From assembly GCA_021647705.1 (NCBI GenBank), contig JAKIUF010000017.1, positions 1 through 64,000 of the forward strand: DNA of 64,000 nucleotides, given 5' to 3'. The position numbers were made by a program, and so were the translations under genes. Below, piece after piece: positions 7,264 through 15,548 of this stretch. Position 1 is the first letter of the stretch, and each line of letters begins with the position of its first letter. The notes under the pieces are model-generated. The model had not been told where the DNA came from, made no database searches, and saw nothing but the letters and a program-made list of their open reading frames with translations. The DNA comes from Gammaproteobacteria bacterium (lineage in GTDB: Bacteria; Pseudomonadota; Gammaproteobacteria; SZUA-152).

Positions 7264-9276
7264 ATGTCTGAAACTTCGCTTAAAGGTATTATCCCTGAGG
7301 AATTTGCGCCTATCACGGACCGCGACCTCTCGAACCTTGATGCCGACATAGCGGCAGTCGCTGCTCTCGGTCAAGGTGCCACAAACGTTGAGATGTTTAC
7401 CATCCCTATATATATGTGCGCGATATCTTCATTGCAGGGAACTCATGAGATTAATTCCAAGGATACAGACTATTACAAAGGCCGCGTCTGGCCGGGTATG
7501 TCTACGACGCCTGGAGCGATCCTCACGCCCAACCAACAAGCATACAACGATATCTTCAGCGTATTTATTCAAGAGATGTTACACCTGCAACTGGCGGCAA
7601 ATCTTACTGCTGTTCTGGGTGTTACGCCAAAATTTTTCAATGGCACCACACTGGAAAATCTCGAAGGTGGCTGGGAGTGCTATGGGCCGAGCAACACAGT
7701 CATTCCTCATGTCATTGACCTACAGGACACGAAAAATGCCACGTCAGTGAAGGTAAACCTTGACGAACTGAACAACGACCAGGTAACCCTTTTCATGGCC
7801 ATTGAACAGCCTCACGACTTAGCCCGCCAGAACATTAAGCCAGATAAGCTGGATAAATATTTCCCTGCTGTTCCTTTTGCCGGATGGACAAAAAATAGTA
7901 CAGAGGCTGATCTGCCACTGTTTGGTAGCATTGGCTGGATGTACAACAGCCTGCTCAAATATCTGACTATCGAATACACCGACGGAGAAATCCTGTGGCA
8001 AAAAATGTTCGACCCTGCAAATATCAGTAAACAACGCGATCTCTTCAATGTTTGTAGTCCTAGTCACCCCAAGGCGGAATACCCACTGATGTTCGCAGAA
8101 ATTAAATCAAAGGACGCATTTTGGGCATTACTTGAGGCTATCGATATCGTCGAAGGCATTATCGATCAAGGCGAAGGTGGTGTGGGTAATCTTATCCATC
8201 TTGTTCGCAATCATATAAAAGAACATTTTTCTGATAAGCTCGCAAAAGCTGCAAGCAATGCCAATGACGTTCAAATCGTATTCCAACCTGATGCGGCAGC
8301 TCTCCAGGCGGACTACCCCTCATACAATGCCAGCGGGCAGGCAACAGGCGACTCGGCCGATGGCGATGCCCGCTCCAAAGGCGACAAGGTGACTCACTGG
8401 GAACGCTTTGACAAGCTTAACTCTCTCCTGCCAAATCTGACAACCTGGTCTCAATGGTTTGCCGCCGGCAATACCTGGAAGGCGTCTGATCTTACAAATT
8501 CGGACTACGACCCCACAACGGCACCCCAAAACATCCCGTCCCCGCAGGACGTCGCCAGCGCCCTTAATGATTTGACGACTTCCTCCAAATCGGAACTGAG
8601 TCAAGTTGTCACTGGGGCCATTGCCGGTATCAACTCCGTACTGACCCAATCATGGGGTGATGCAAAAGTTGATTTTCCATATCCTTCCATGGCCGGTTCG
8701 GGAGACCGTATGTCTTTCTATTGGGCGGTATTTGGCGAAGCTCCCGACATTTCCAAAGGTCTCCCTAAACTACATCCTAAAAAGCTCTATCATGCCTGTC
8801 AGTCGCTTAATTATACGGAACCTGATGACCCCAGCATCGATCTGGGGGTGTATCACACCTGTCGTGGTTCAAATTCCTGCAAGGCGCAGGGCGGTTGTGG
8901 CTTTGCCCAATCCACTGGAGGTGGCGGCGGTTGTGGCAGCATGCGAACAACAAACGCTAAACTTCATGCAGGATGTGGTAACCCAATCAAAAACGATAAA
9001 TACACGGCACCAAACGACAACAAATGCGGCAGTTTTGGTGGCTGCGCTGTGCCGATTTCCGCGTCACAACTCTATCCAGAGAATGGAACTATGGAGCTTG
9101 ACGATGTTCTCGGCGGGGCAACGCAGCCATTGGCTGATATCCAGTTTAAAGTGGGAGATTCGGTATATGACACTGCCTGGACGGCATATTCCACGGTTAT
9201 GAAAGCCAATAAAAAAGACCCGGGGAAACCACCCTCAACCAACGCATTGCGCACAGCCCTTCCACCTTCAACCTAA
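7264..9276 (+). CDS. Ferritin-like (VioB-like) protein with Cys-rich RiPP-like tail
   Basis: This 670-residue protein has two parts. The N-terminal ferritin-like domain has an E104-M-L-H107 helix followed by AANL and a later EQP motif, as in the VioB/RebD-type ferritin-like family. The C-terminal region, residues 533-594, holds seven cysteines in CRGSNSCKAQGGC, GGCG, AGCG, KCG and GGCA. CxGxNxCK is the motif seen in peptides modified by DUF692 enzymes (bufferin type). A DUF692 gene follows nine bases later, so this tail is a likely substrate. No signal peptide is visible. AAGGACC precedes the ATG. Expected chemistry is inference: Cys-to-heterocycle conversion for metal binding. Confidence 0.7.
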   Translation: MSETSLKGIIPEEFAPITDRDLSNLDADIAAVAALGQGATNVEMFTIPIYMCAISSLQGTHEINSKDTDYYKGRVWPGMSTTPGAILTPNQQAYNDIFSVFIQEMLHLQLAANLTAVLGVTPKFFNGTTLENLEGGWECYGPSNTVIPHVIDLQDTKNATSVKVNLDELNNDQVTLFMAIEQPHDLARQNIKPDKLDKYFPAVPFAGWTKNSTEADLPLFGSIGWMYNSLLKYLTIEYTDGEILWQKMFDPANISKQRDLFNVCSPSHPKAEYPLMFAEIKSKDAFWALLEAIDIVEGIIDQGEGGVGNLIHLVRNHIKEHFSDKLAKAASNANDVQIVFQPDAAALQADYPSYNASGQATGDSADGDARSKGDKVTHWERFDKLNSLLPNLTTWSQWFAAGNTWKASDLTNSDYDPTTAPQNIPSPQDVASALNDLTTSSKSELSQVVTGAIAGINSVLTQSWGDAKVDFPYPSMAGSGDRMSFYWAVFGEAPDISKGLPKLHPKKLYHACQSLNYTEPDDPSIDLGVYHTCRGSNSCKAQGGCGFAQSTGGGGGCGSMRTTNAKLHAGCGNPIKNDKYTAPNDNKCGSFGGCAVPISASQLYPENGTMELDDVLGGATQPLADIQFKVGDSVYDTAWTAYSTVMKANKKDPGKPPSTNALRTALPPST

Positions 9277-9284
9277 GGACGGAC

Positions 9285-10265
9285 ATGTCTGTAAAGCAAG
9301 AGTGCAAGGAGCCCAGGTTAGGTTTGCCCAACCTGGGCTTTGGCGTCGGACTGCGCACGCAACACCTCCCGGACATTTTGTCCGAGGGGGCACGTGTGGA
9401 CTGGTTCGAAATCATTTCTGAAAACTTCATGGAACACTCAGGCTATACCAGCAACGTCGTTGACCGGCTATCAGAAGACATTCCGATTGTGATGCACGGC
9501 GTGTCCCTCTCGATTGGTAGCGAATCCCCCTTGAACCGGGACTACCTCGACAAATTGAAAAAGCTTGCCAGGCGTGTCAATGCCGTTTGGATATCTGACC
9601 ATCTATGTTGGACAGGGCTCGGCAGCCACAACTCTCACGACCTTTTACCACTCCCGCTTAATGAAGAATCATTGAAACATGTAACGCAGCGAGTGCAGGA
9701 GGTCCAGGAAATTCTTGAGCGTCCGCTGATCATAGAAAACCCCAGCAGCTATGTTCAGTTCCGTTCTTCCACTATGACTGAATGGGAATTCATCACAGAA
9801 CTGGTTGAGGCAACCCAGTGCGGGCTATTACTCGATGTGAACAACGTTTATGTCAGCGCCCATAATCACCGTTTCGATGCGGAACATTACATTCGCTCGA
9901 TACCTCATAACCATGTGGTGCAAATCCATCTGGCGGGACCCGCTTACTGCGGAGAATATATGATCGACACTCACGATGCACCGGTTCCGGCTCGTGTTTG
10001 GGAGCTTTATTCGCTTGCCCAGGAATTGACGGGAGGCGTTTCCACCCTTCTCGAATGGGACGCCCAGATACCCGATTACCCGGAGCTTCTCGCCGAACTA
10101 GACAAGGCCCGTCGTTTAATGTCGTCCGGTGTCGTGCCTGAAGCACCTGTACCCGAACCCATAATATCAGATGAGCAACACACGGTACTTTCCACACCTA
10201 TTGATTTCCAATTAACCCATATTTCCAATGAAGCACATTCAATTGCAGACAGTGGAAACAAGTAA
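9285..10265 (+). CDS. DUF692 multinuclear non-haem iron oxidase (MNIO, BufB-like)
   Basis: This 326-residue TIM-barrel enzyme belongs to the DUF692/MNIO family, whose members (MbnB, TglH, BufB) modify cysteines of ribosomal peptides using two or three irons. Visible metal-site positions include H71 (MHGVSLSIG), D105-H106 (SDHLCW), E151 (IENPSSY), D184 (LDVNNVYV), H215 (QIHLAG), D228/H230 (IDTHDAPV) and E257 (LEWD). Length and motif order are normal. It starts nine bases after the Cys-rich protein, with AAGGACGG upstream. Its last 38 bases overlap the DUF2063 gene, so the three are one transcription unit. Confidence 0.9.
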   Translation: MSVKQECKEPRLGLPNLGFGVGLRTQHLPDILSEGARVDWFEIISENFMEHSGYTSNVVDRLSEDIPIVMHGVSLSIGSESPLNRDYLDKLKKLARRVNAVWISDHLCWTGLGSHNSHDLLPLPLNEESLKHVTQRVQEVQEILERPLIIENPSSYVQFRSSTMTEWEFITELVEATQCGLLLDVNNVYVSAHNHRFDAEHYIRSIPHNHVVQIHLAGPAYCGEYMIDTHDAPVPARVWELYSLAQELTGGVSTLLEWDAQIPDYPELLAELDKARRLMSSGVVPEAPVPEPIISDEQHTVLSTPIDFQLTHISNEAHSIADSGNK

Positions 10266-11151
10266 CTCCACTGATTCTTCTGATCTCGCCTCCACTCAAC
10301 GCTGGATGATTGCGGCAATTACCGCCCCAGGGGGACTTCCGGAAGGTTTGGCACAAGCCCTGAAGGCATATAACCAGACGATTGAGGACATTATCATAGC
10401 TCCACCGGGTATTTCTCCCCACAGCCGCCTCGATATTTACGCCCAGGGGTACTGGTTGCGTTTGTTTGCCTGCCTGAAGGCCGATTACCCGTCTTTGCAA
10501 CGCCTGCTTGGCGAGCCGCTTTTCGAGTTTTTTGCCCGTGCATATTTAACCAATCATCCATCCCGCAGCTTTTCACTATATGATCTCGGTGACGGATTTT
10601 CCCGGTTTCTTCGCCGTTCTCAAAGTGCCTCTGTAAAATATGTAGACGATGGAAAACTGAGTTTTCCTCTTGAACTGGCACAGATCGAGCAAGCCATAGC
10701 CGCTTCATTACGGGCAACCGGTATCGAAAACAATGACTTTAAAGCTGCCGATCCTTTTAACCTGTTGCTCGGTGGAAACATTGAGATCGTTCTTCCTGCG
10801 ACCACTCATCTCGTGATTGCACATCACCCGTTGAGCGCGTTTCAAACCTTGCTTGATGGCAATACCCTCACTGAATCGCCTGAGACTGGCATCAGTTACA
10901 TCTGCATCAAAAGGCATCATTATCATGTTTCGTGTCAGGAAGTGACCGACTGGCAATTCTATTCCTTGCTTTCGGCAAAGGCTAAAACACGCACTCTTCT
11001 GGAGTGCGCCATCGCAGCAGCTCGACGCACTCATCGTCCAATTCACGAAATACTGGCTCAACTGAGCTTATGGCTCCCAACGGCCCAGGCAGGCAGTTTT
11101 ATCACATTGAATTCTAAAAATATAACCCTTAATCCCCATGGAAATGAATAA
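10228..11151 (+). CDS. DUF2063 partner protein (BufC-like)
   Basis: This 307-residue protein has the DUF2063 N-terminal domain (residues about 25-110). The signature is SRLDIYAQGYWLRLFACLKADYP followed by an L-G-F-A-Y-L helix pattern. Such proteins accompany DUF692 oxidases and are thought to bind the precursor peptide and present it to the enzyme. It overlaps the oxidase gene by 38 bases, which suggests translational coupling. The start could also be a later ATG at 10306, but the upstream one keeps the overlap normal. Nothing in it suggests DNA binding despite the old domain label. Confidence 0.8.
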   Translation: MKHIQLQTVETSNSTDSSDLASTQRWMIAAITAPGGLPEGLAQALKAYNQTIEDIIIAPPGISPHSRLDIYAQGYWLRLFACLKADYPSLQRLLGEPLFEFFARAYLTNHPSRSFSLYDLGDGFSRFLRRSQSASVKYVDDGKLSFPLELAQIEQAIAASLRATGIENNDFKAADPFNLLLGGNIEIVLPATTHLVIAHHPLSAFQTLLDGNTLTESPETGISYICIKRHHYHVSCQEVTDWQFYSLLSAKAKTRTLLECAIAAARRTHRPIHEILAQLSLWLPTAQAGSFITLNSKNITLNPHGNE

Positions 11152-11170
11152 TCAAAAAAGGAATTGCTTT

Positions 11171-11369
11171 AACGCATGTTTTTAAAAAGACAAACGCTGG
11201 GCATGTTATGGCGCAACTATGTCCTTTATATAAGTGGTTATATGTATAAATAAGCCAAATACAAAAGGAGCGTGTATATGAGTGAAATGAAAATAATTGC
11301 TAATTGAACAGCAACAAAAAAAGAGTGTTTGATCCTCCTTTGGTAATCAATTATTAATTTTTTTTAAAA
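11171..11369 (+). repeat. Right direct repeat flanking the MNIO operon
   Basis: This repeats the left copy at 6930-7257: AAAAAGACAAACGCTGGGCA, the AAATACAAAAGGAG ribosome site, an ATGAGTGAA start, and the AAT-rich tail. The ORF is reduced to nine codons by an internal deletion. Divergence between the copies shows they are old. Confidence 0.6.
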
Positions 11370-11372
11370 CTA

Positions 11373-11420
11373 GGTCAGAGAGCAATACTTACTAATATTA
11401 GTAAGTATTGCTCTCTGACC
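11373..11420. repeat. Perfect 48-base palindrome
   Basis: Two perfect 24-base arms meet without a loop. The arm begins GGTCAGAGAGCAATACTTAC and ends ACTAAT. Such long palindromes next to Y1-transposase remains are typical RAYT/MITE substrates. It could form a cruciform or act as a terminator between the MNIO operon and the next gene set. Confidence 0.85.
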
Positions 11421-11490
11421 CGGGTTTCCTTAGTATGAAGTCATATGAAATTAACTATAGCGACTGAGATAAAGCCGAGAGGTCCGTAGC

Positions 11491-11799
11491 ATGCTGAGTT
11501 TCTCTCAATCACAGATGCGCGATCTACGTGAGCAAAGAATTGTTTCTTTTCTGCAACGTGCGCACGAACACCAGTGCCGTGTCGGTTTCGTGAACGCCAA
11601 CATCGAGTTCCAGCCACGGAAGCAGCTTCTGAGAGACTTGTTCGAATTTGCACTAGCGCACGGCTTCAAGGAAGAGCGACATCTGATGTTTGTAATGGAC
11701 TGCACATTTCTCTTTGGGACGCGCTCAGTCTCGAAACGGTTGTCGGAACGAACTGGGCCCCCCGAAGAAAGGGCCGATGCTTTAATGAGTCTAGGCTGA
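11491..11799 (+). CDS. Small T6SS-effector-associated protein
   Basis: This 102-residue protein matches a helical family usually encoded just before type VI effector genes. The pattern is F-Q-Q-L...R..F..R...H near the N-terminus, then LRDLFEFALAHGFKEERHLMFVMDCTFLFG. Members are thought to act as adaptors or chaperones for the following toxin; that is inference here. The gene ends 11 bases before the amidase-like gene on the same strand. No vgrG, hcp or paar lies in the window, so the module is an orphan. Confidence 0.5.
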   Translation: MLSFSQSQMRDLREQRIVSFLQRAHEHQCRVGFVNANIEFQPRKQLLRDLFEFALAHGFKEERHLMFVMDCTFLFGTRSVSKRLSERTGPPEERADALMSLG

Positions 11800-11810
11800 G
11801 GAACGCTCAG

Positions 11811-12692
11811 ATGGATAGTCCAGAGAGACCGGCATCCGTGCTCATGCGGGCGCGCGACGATGCGGAACGATCTCCTTCCGGTTCCGAAACTCCGGCCCAG
11901 TTAGTGACGGCGTGTGAGGAGTTGCTGTTCGACGCCGTGATCCCGATTGTGTACCCACAACAACCGATCACCGTCCCATTCTCAGCGATCTCCGACGGTA
12001 TGACCACGATGCAACGGCTAGCGCTAAGTGTACAAAGTTCCGTCCGGTCAACCTTCACGCGGGCCGACACCGATCCTCCGCTAAGGATAGTGAGTGAGAC
12101 AGATGACTATGTGAAGGTCGCAGGGCTTGGCCATGCAGGTGTGGCGATTATCAACGGTGAGACTGGAGAGACTAAATACTATGAATATGGTCGTTATGGT
12201 GGAAACTACGGGGCCGTGCGGGAACGTACGGTGGCGAATGTTCAGATGGGCAATGAGTGCAATCCAACCCCGGAATCGCTTGACAATCTGGCTCGGGATC
12301 TGACGCGAACTAATGGCGGACCCTATGGCTTCGAGGCTGCCTATATTAAACTGGCAGATGGGGCGTTCGAGCGGATGAAGGAGTTCGCGCAGCAACGTAC
12401 GCTCGCAGTGAATAGCCGCACGGCCCTTGCCTATGATATCAGCAACAATCATTGTTTTACCTTTTCCACCGAAGTTGCTAATGCGGGCGGTGCCAGCGCG
12501 AATGTCTCTTCGGCCCCCGATCTGGAGGTTATCCTGATCAGCCGGATCGGAACTCGTGTCGATGCGCCTGATGATTTGGCTGTCGAACTGCCGTCCCGTC
12601 AGATTCAGGTGCTGCAACAGTCCTATACGCCCTTTAGCGCCGGGAGGGACGGCACAGTGCCGAGTGGATTTTCACCGCCACGGAGGCCTTAG
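11811..12692 (+). CDS. Candidate peptidoglycan amidase effector (permuted papain fold)
   Basis: This 293-residue protein starts at the ATG at 11811, where GAGGAA lies eight bases upstream and the previous stop is 11 bases away. The core has H108 in GLGHAGVAIING, a YYEYGRYGG strand, and C215 in SNNHCFTF. His-before-Cys order is that of the permuted papain/NlpC-P60 (LRAT-like) fold found in interbacterial amidases. The Pro-rich C-terminus and charged N-terminus are not assigned. The next gene overlaps by one base and looks like an immunity protein. Substrate and secretion route are not shown by sequence. Confidence 0.55.
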   Translation: MDSPERPASVLMRARDDAERSPSGSETPAQLVTACEELLFDAVIPIVYPQQPITVPFSAISDGMTTMQRLALSVQSSVRSTFTRADTDPPLRIVSETDDYVKVAGLGHAGVAIINGETGETKYYEYGRYGGNYGAVRERTVANVQMGNECNPTPESLDNLARDLTRTNGGPYGFEAAYIKLADGAFERMKEFAQQRTLAVNSRTALAYDISNNHCFTFSTEVANAGGASANVSSAPDLEVILISRIGTRVDAPDDLAVELPSRQIQVLQQSYTPFSAGRDGTVPSGFSPPRRP

Positions 12693-13204
12693 TGACGAGA
12701 AGATCCATCTTCGCTGTTTTGGGACTGATTGTTGCCGTTGTCTGGGGCGTGATCACTTATTTGGAGGTCGATCTACAAAGTGGGGGAGATAAAATGAGTA
12801 TTCTGCAAACAACTGATTGGGCGGCCGAATTCAAGCCCTTTTCGGACGATGTCGAAGAGATGAACCAGATCTGGGGTGAACCTCTGCCCGAGCATCTTGT
12901 GTTCATTGGTGGGCTCGACTGGCCAGCGTGGGGTTATTTTTATCGCGATTCTAACGATCCGCCGGGTGTGATCCGGGGAGAAGCGCGTGACCGCACACAC
13001 CTTTATAGCGGGAGGTATAAGTATACACATCCGGAAGGGGTTCCGGTCGGTGAGATCGACTTCGGTGATTTCGAGATCAGTGGCCTAGATGGCGAGCGTT
13101 TGATCCTACATCGCCGAAATCAGCCACCGCCGGTCGAGTATTTCTATCTCGAGCCAACTGACCCTGATCGGATCCGCCGTCCGGGCCAACCGAATCCTCG
13201 CTGA
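12692..13204 (+). CDS. Candidate immunity protein, membrane-anchored
   Basis: A 170-residue protein starts at a GTG that overlaps the amidase stop (TAGTG). Residues 5-24 form a single membrane helix or uncleaved signal, placing the rest in the periplasm, where a cell-wall toxin would act. I recognise no domain. The tight overlap, small size and membrane anchor fit an effector/immunity pair. The three genes 11491-13204 appear richer in G and C than the flanking sequence and end without neighbours on this strand, which suggests acquisition as a unit. Confidence 0.5.
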   Translation: MTRRSIFAVLGLIVAVVWGVITYLEVDLQSGGDKMSILQTTDWAAEFKPFSDDVEEMNQIWGEPLPEHLVFIGGLDWPAWGYFYRDSNDPPGVIRGEARDRTHLYSGRYKYTHPEGVPVGEIDFGDFEISGLDGERLILHRRNQPPPVEYFYLEPTDPDRIRRPGQPNPR

Positions 13205-13587
13205 CCTCAATGGTGTTGGTTTTGTTGGGCGTCGTCTTGCCGCCTGAAGGCGGGTAAAGCCAAGGGTGTCCTGACAGGCATAATTAAAGTGTAGTTACAG
13301 TGGGTGTCCTATTTAGGGCTATCTTTGCGACGATGGCCGGAATGATTTTCTAAACTTGTTGAGTCGCTGCAAACAGTATTTTCCCGGTTAACAAAAGTTA
13401 AACACCAACAGACTGGAATGTTGATCCGCTGGTTGCTGAGAGTTGTCTGTGATCCTGATTCCTGATTGTTACCGTTTAGGCTCATATACGGACATTTCCT
13501 TAAAAAAATTTTCAAAATGCTCTAACTAGAGTGGGGACTTTCAGGTAATGGGTTGTATTTTTCTTAAGATGGATATCCTTTTGTGCG
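13205..13587. other. Gap with no supported gene
   Basis: There is a 68-codon frame on minus (13309-13515), but it has no ribosome site or recognisable domain. Short GC-rich inverted repeats occur near 13240. I see nothing else that can be named. Confidence 0.5.
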
Positions 13588-13710
13588 ATGGCGAATGCTT
13601 ATTTGAGTGGGCATTATACGTTAACGGAAGTTGGTGACTATTTTAGCGTAAGTTATGCGACAGTGAGCCGGGCGGTCAAGAGGCTTGAGAATGAAAAATG
13701 TAAGGTCTGA
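13588..13710 (+). pseudogene. C-terminal helix-turn-helix fragment of a RAYT transposase
   Basis: Forty codons read MANAYLSGHYTLTEVGDYF and then SVSYATVSRAVKRLE. This is the C-terminal DNA-binding helix-turn-helix that ends many REP-associated Y1 transposases. The catalytic part is absent. GGTCTGACCCC, a motif common around such elements, follows at 13704. Confidence 0.6.
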
Positions 13711-13773
13711 CCCCGTTTGGGTTCTATTTAGTCAATTTTCGTTTGGTTTTATACGCTATATGGGTGGCTCATA

Positions 13774-14163
13774 TTAATTGCAGGCCATCATTTCCTGATC
13801 GATATTTATTTTCCATGCACCATTTTTTACCGCTATTTTTTCCAAAGTTTCTCGCTCCAATATAACTTTACATCCCTTATCAGTTGTTAAAATTATCCTT
13901 TTTAATCCCTCGTCTAATATTTTTTTCTCAAAGAAACCAATTTCATACATCCACGAATCACCAGCTCCGGGTTGTAGCATAAAATCTAAGTTGTGGGGAG
14001 GGTGAGGTTTAGTTTCAAATTGACCGCGAAACTGTATTGTTTCAACCGTACTGTTTTTTATAGAGACCGCGTGAAGAGAACTACAAGAGGGAGTGATTAA
14101 AAAAATAATTGCAAGGAGCGCCGACCTGACAAAAAATAAACCGCTTAATGTTATTTTGACCAT
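13774..14163 (-). CDS. Lipoprotein, candidate partner of the metalloprotease
   Basis: This 129-residue protein has a lipoprotein signal peptide (hydrophobic residues 8-23, lipobox TPSC near residue 27). No known domain is seen in the mature part. Its start overlaps the 3' end of the upstream metalloprotease gene by 13 bases, so the two are co-expressed. A periplasmic lipoprotein directly behind a secreted-type toxin gene is a common immunity arrangement, but this is inference. Base composition is AT-rich compared with 16-25 kb. Confidence 0.5.
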   Translation of the reverse strand: MVKITLSGLFFVRSALLAIIFLITPSCSSLHAVSIKNSTVETIQFRGQFETKPHPPHNLDFMLQPGAGDSWMYEIGFFEKKILDEGLKRIILTTDKGCKVILERETLEKIAVKNGAWKINIDQEMMACN

Positions 14164-14923
14164 TTTATCTGCGCCCCCCAGATAAGCCTTTTAACATCGA
14201 TAGCCATCGCTGAGGAATCGCTGACTCGTCTGAATAAATTAGCTCTTACTTTCTCATGGTCATAATATTTCATCAAATCTATCGATCCTTTTTTGGGGTA
14301 TCCAGGCGTAGAAGATTTTATGGATTGAGTTACTATATTTGTAGAGCCTTTGTGGCTCCATGATAGCGAAAGTCCGCCCGCATACATTAGTACTGAATGC
14401 CCAAACTCATGGGCGGCGATTAACATAAAATCTGCATCATCTTCCTCACTTGTTCCATAATATCCTTTATTATAAATAAAGCTGGCATCTATTCCTAATA
14501 TTGCGGGATTCATTGACCTCGCATAATTATGCTTATCGGTTTCCACATAAAGGTCTACAGGAATTGCGTTTTGATAGTTATGTTCTGCTTTTACCCGAAC
14601 CATAAAACTAGTGCCAGCCACATTGATGCGGCGTGACCAGTATTTGTCAATCCCGATACGAGCAAGGTATTTTAGTTTTTCATAATCAGCATCGGAAATA
14701 CCGTTTTGCTTAAAGTTTAAATTAACGTGAACTATTATTATTTTTTTTCCAAAAATATAATTGCTTTAGCCCATAGCGCTCTATGTGCTCCTGTATGCAC
14801 TCTCATATGTCGATGGTGTGCCTGATTCCACTCTTTCCGAAATTCTTTAACTGGCTTATCAATATCTTTATGCAATGCTTCATGAAATTTTTCAAGAGTT
14901 AAAACTTCTTTACTTTCGGTCAT
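14151..14923 (-). pseudogene. HEFGH zinc metalloprotease, frame broken at A8
   Basis: Two minus-strand frames form one protein of about 257 residues. The first starts at the ATG at 14923 (GGAG eight bases upstream) and ends FLEKK. A run of eight A at 14741-14748 then shifts the frame; nine A would give EKKIIIVHVNLNF and continue. The second part carries AAHEFGHSVL (14397-14411), a zinc-protease HExxH with glycine. The RVHTGAHRALWAKA stretch belongs to the first part. -1 slippage on the A run could also restore the frame, as in dnaX. A toxin role is suggested only by the lipoprotein neighbour. Confidence 0.6.
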
Positions 14924-15123
14924 GTGAATCTCCATTTTTTTGATAAAATATTACATAAACGCCTCACATCAACGGACCGTAAAGCGGAGCGGGTTTTTGT
15001 GCGGAAGGGGAAAAGGTTTTGCAGTCAAGTATCTGTGGCATGCCTGATTGCACGGCCTGACCCCAAAACTTCGCGTTTGGTTTTAATTCCTTTGAGAAAC
15101 CCGGATAGACGCTGAAAACACCC

Positions 15124-15468
15124 TTAAAATAAATTTCTTACAATTTCTATAATTTGCTGCAAAGTTTCATTTGAAACAAGGTTTGTTACGGAATTATTTA
15201 TACTGTCTAAGGCCTCTTTCAGGTTTTCGAATACTTCTTCCTCTTCAAAGTTTTCTTTAAACCAGCGAGCAATCTGTTTCTGCTCCAGTTCCGAACCGAT
15301 ATCTTTTATTGCTTCATACACGTCACCAACAATGATTGATACTGATTGCAAATCACCTTCTGCAAGTTGGTTGACCGTAATAGTTGTTGGAGCTTCAATT
15401 GACATCGACTGGGTGCCTCCATCGTCAAATTGATTAGCAGTAATATTTCGAGGCTTTTCATGGTGCAT
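15124..15468 (-). CDS. Hypothetical small acidic protein
   Basis: A 114-residue soluble protein that I do not recognise. The N-terminal third contains two similar segments (ITANQFDDGGTQSMSIE and ITVNQLAEGDLQSVSII), an internal duplication of about 25 residues. The C-terminal part is helical and strongly acidic. AGGAGAAAAC lies just before the ATG. The helical C-terminus resembles the tail of some NACHT- or effector-associated small proteins, but I cannot support a function. Confidence 0.45.
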   Translation of the reverse strand: MHHEKPRNITANQFDDGGTQSMSIEAPTTITVNQLAEGDLQSVSIIVGDVYEAIKDIGSELEQKQIARWFKENFEEEEVFENLKEALDSINNSVTNLVSNETLQQIIEIVRNLF

Positions 15469-15509
15469 AGTTTTCTCCTACACATAACAGTCCAATATAC
15501 AGAATCACT

Positions 15510-15548
15510 AATTATGGTGCTATACAGATTCTGTATAGCACCATAATT
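15510..15548. repeat. Hairpin repeat, 18-base perfect arms
   Basis: AATTATGGTGCTATACAG and its exact complement are separated by ATT. It lies about 40 bases upstream of the minus-strand gene at 15468. It may be a MITE fold-back or an operator-like site. Confidence 0.75.

Noticed and set aside
13309..13515. A 68-codon minus-strand ORF
   Set aside because: No ribosome site, no domain, and it lies among mobile-element debris.
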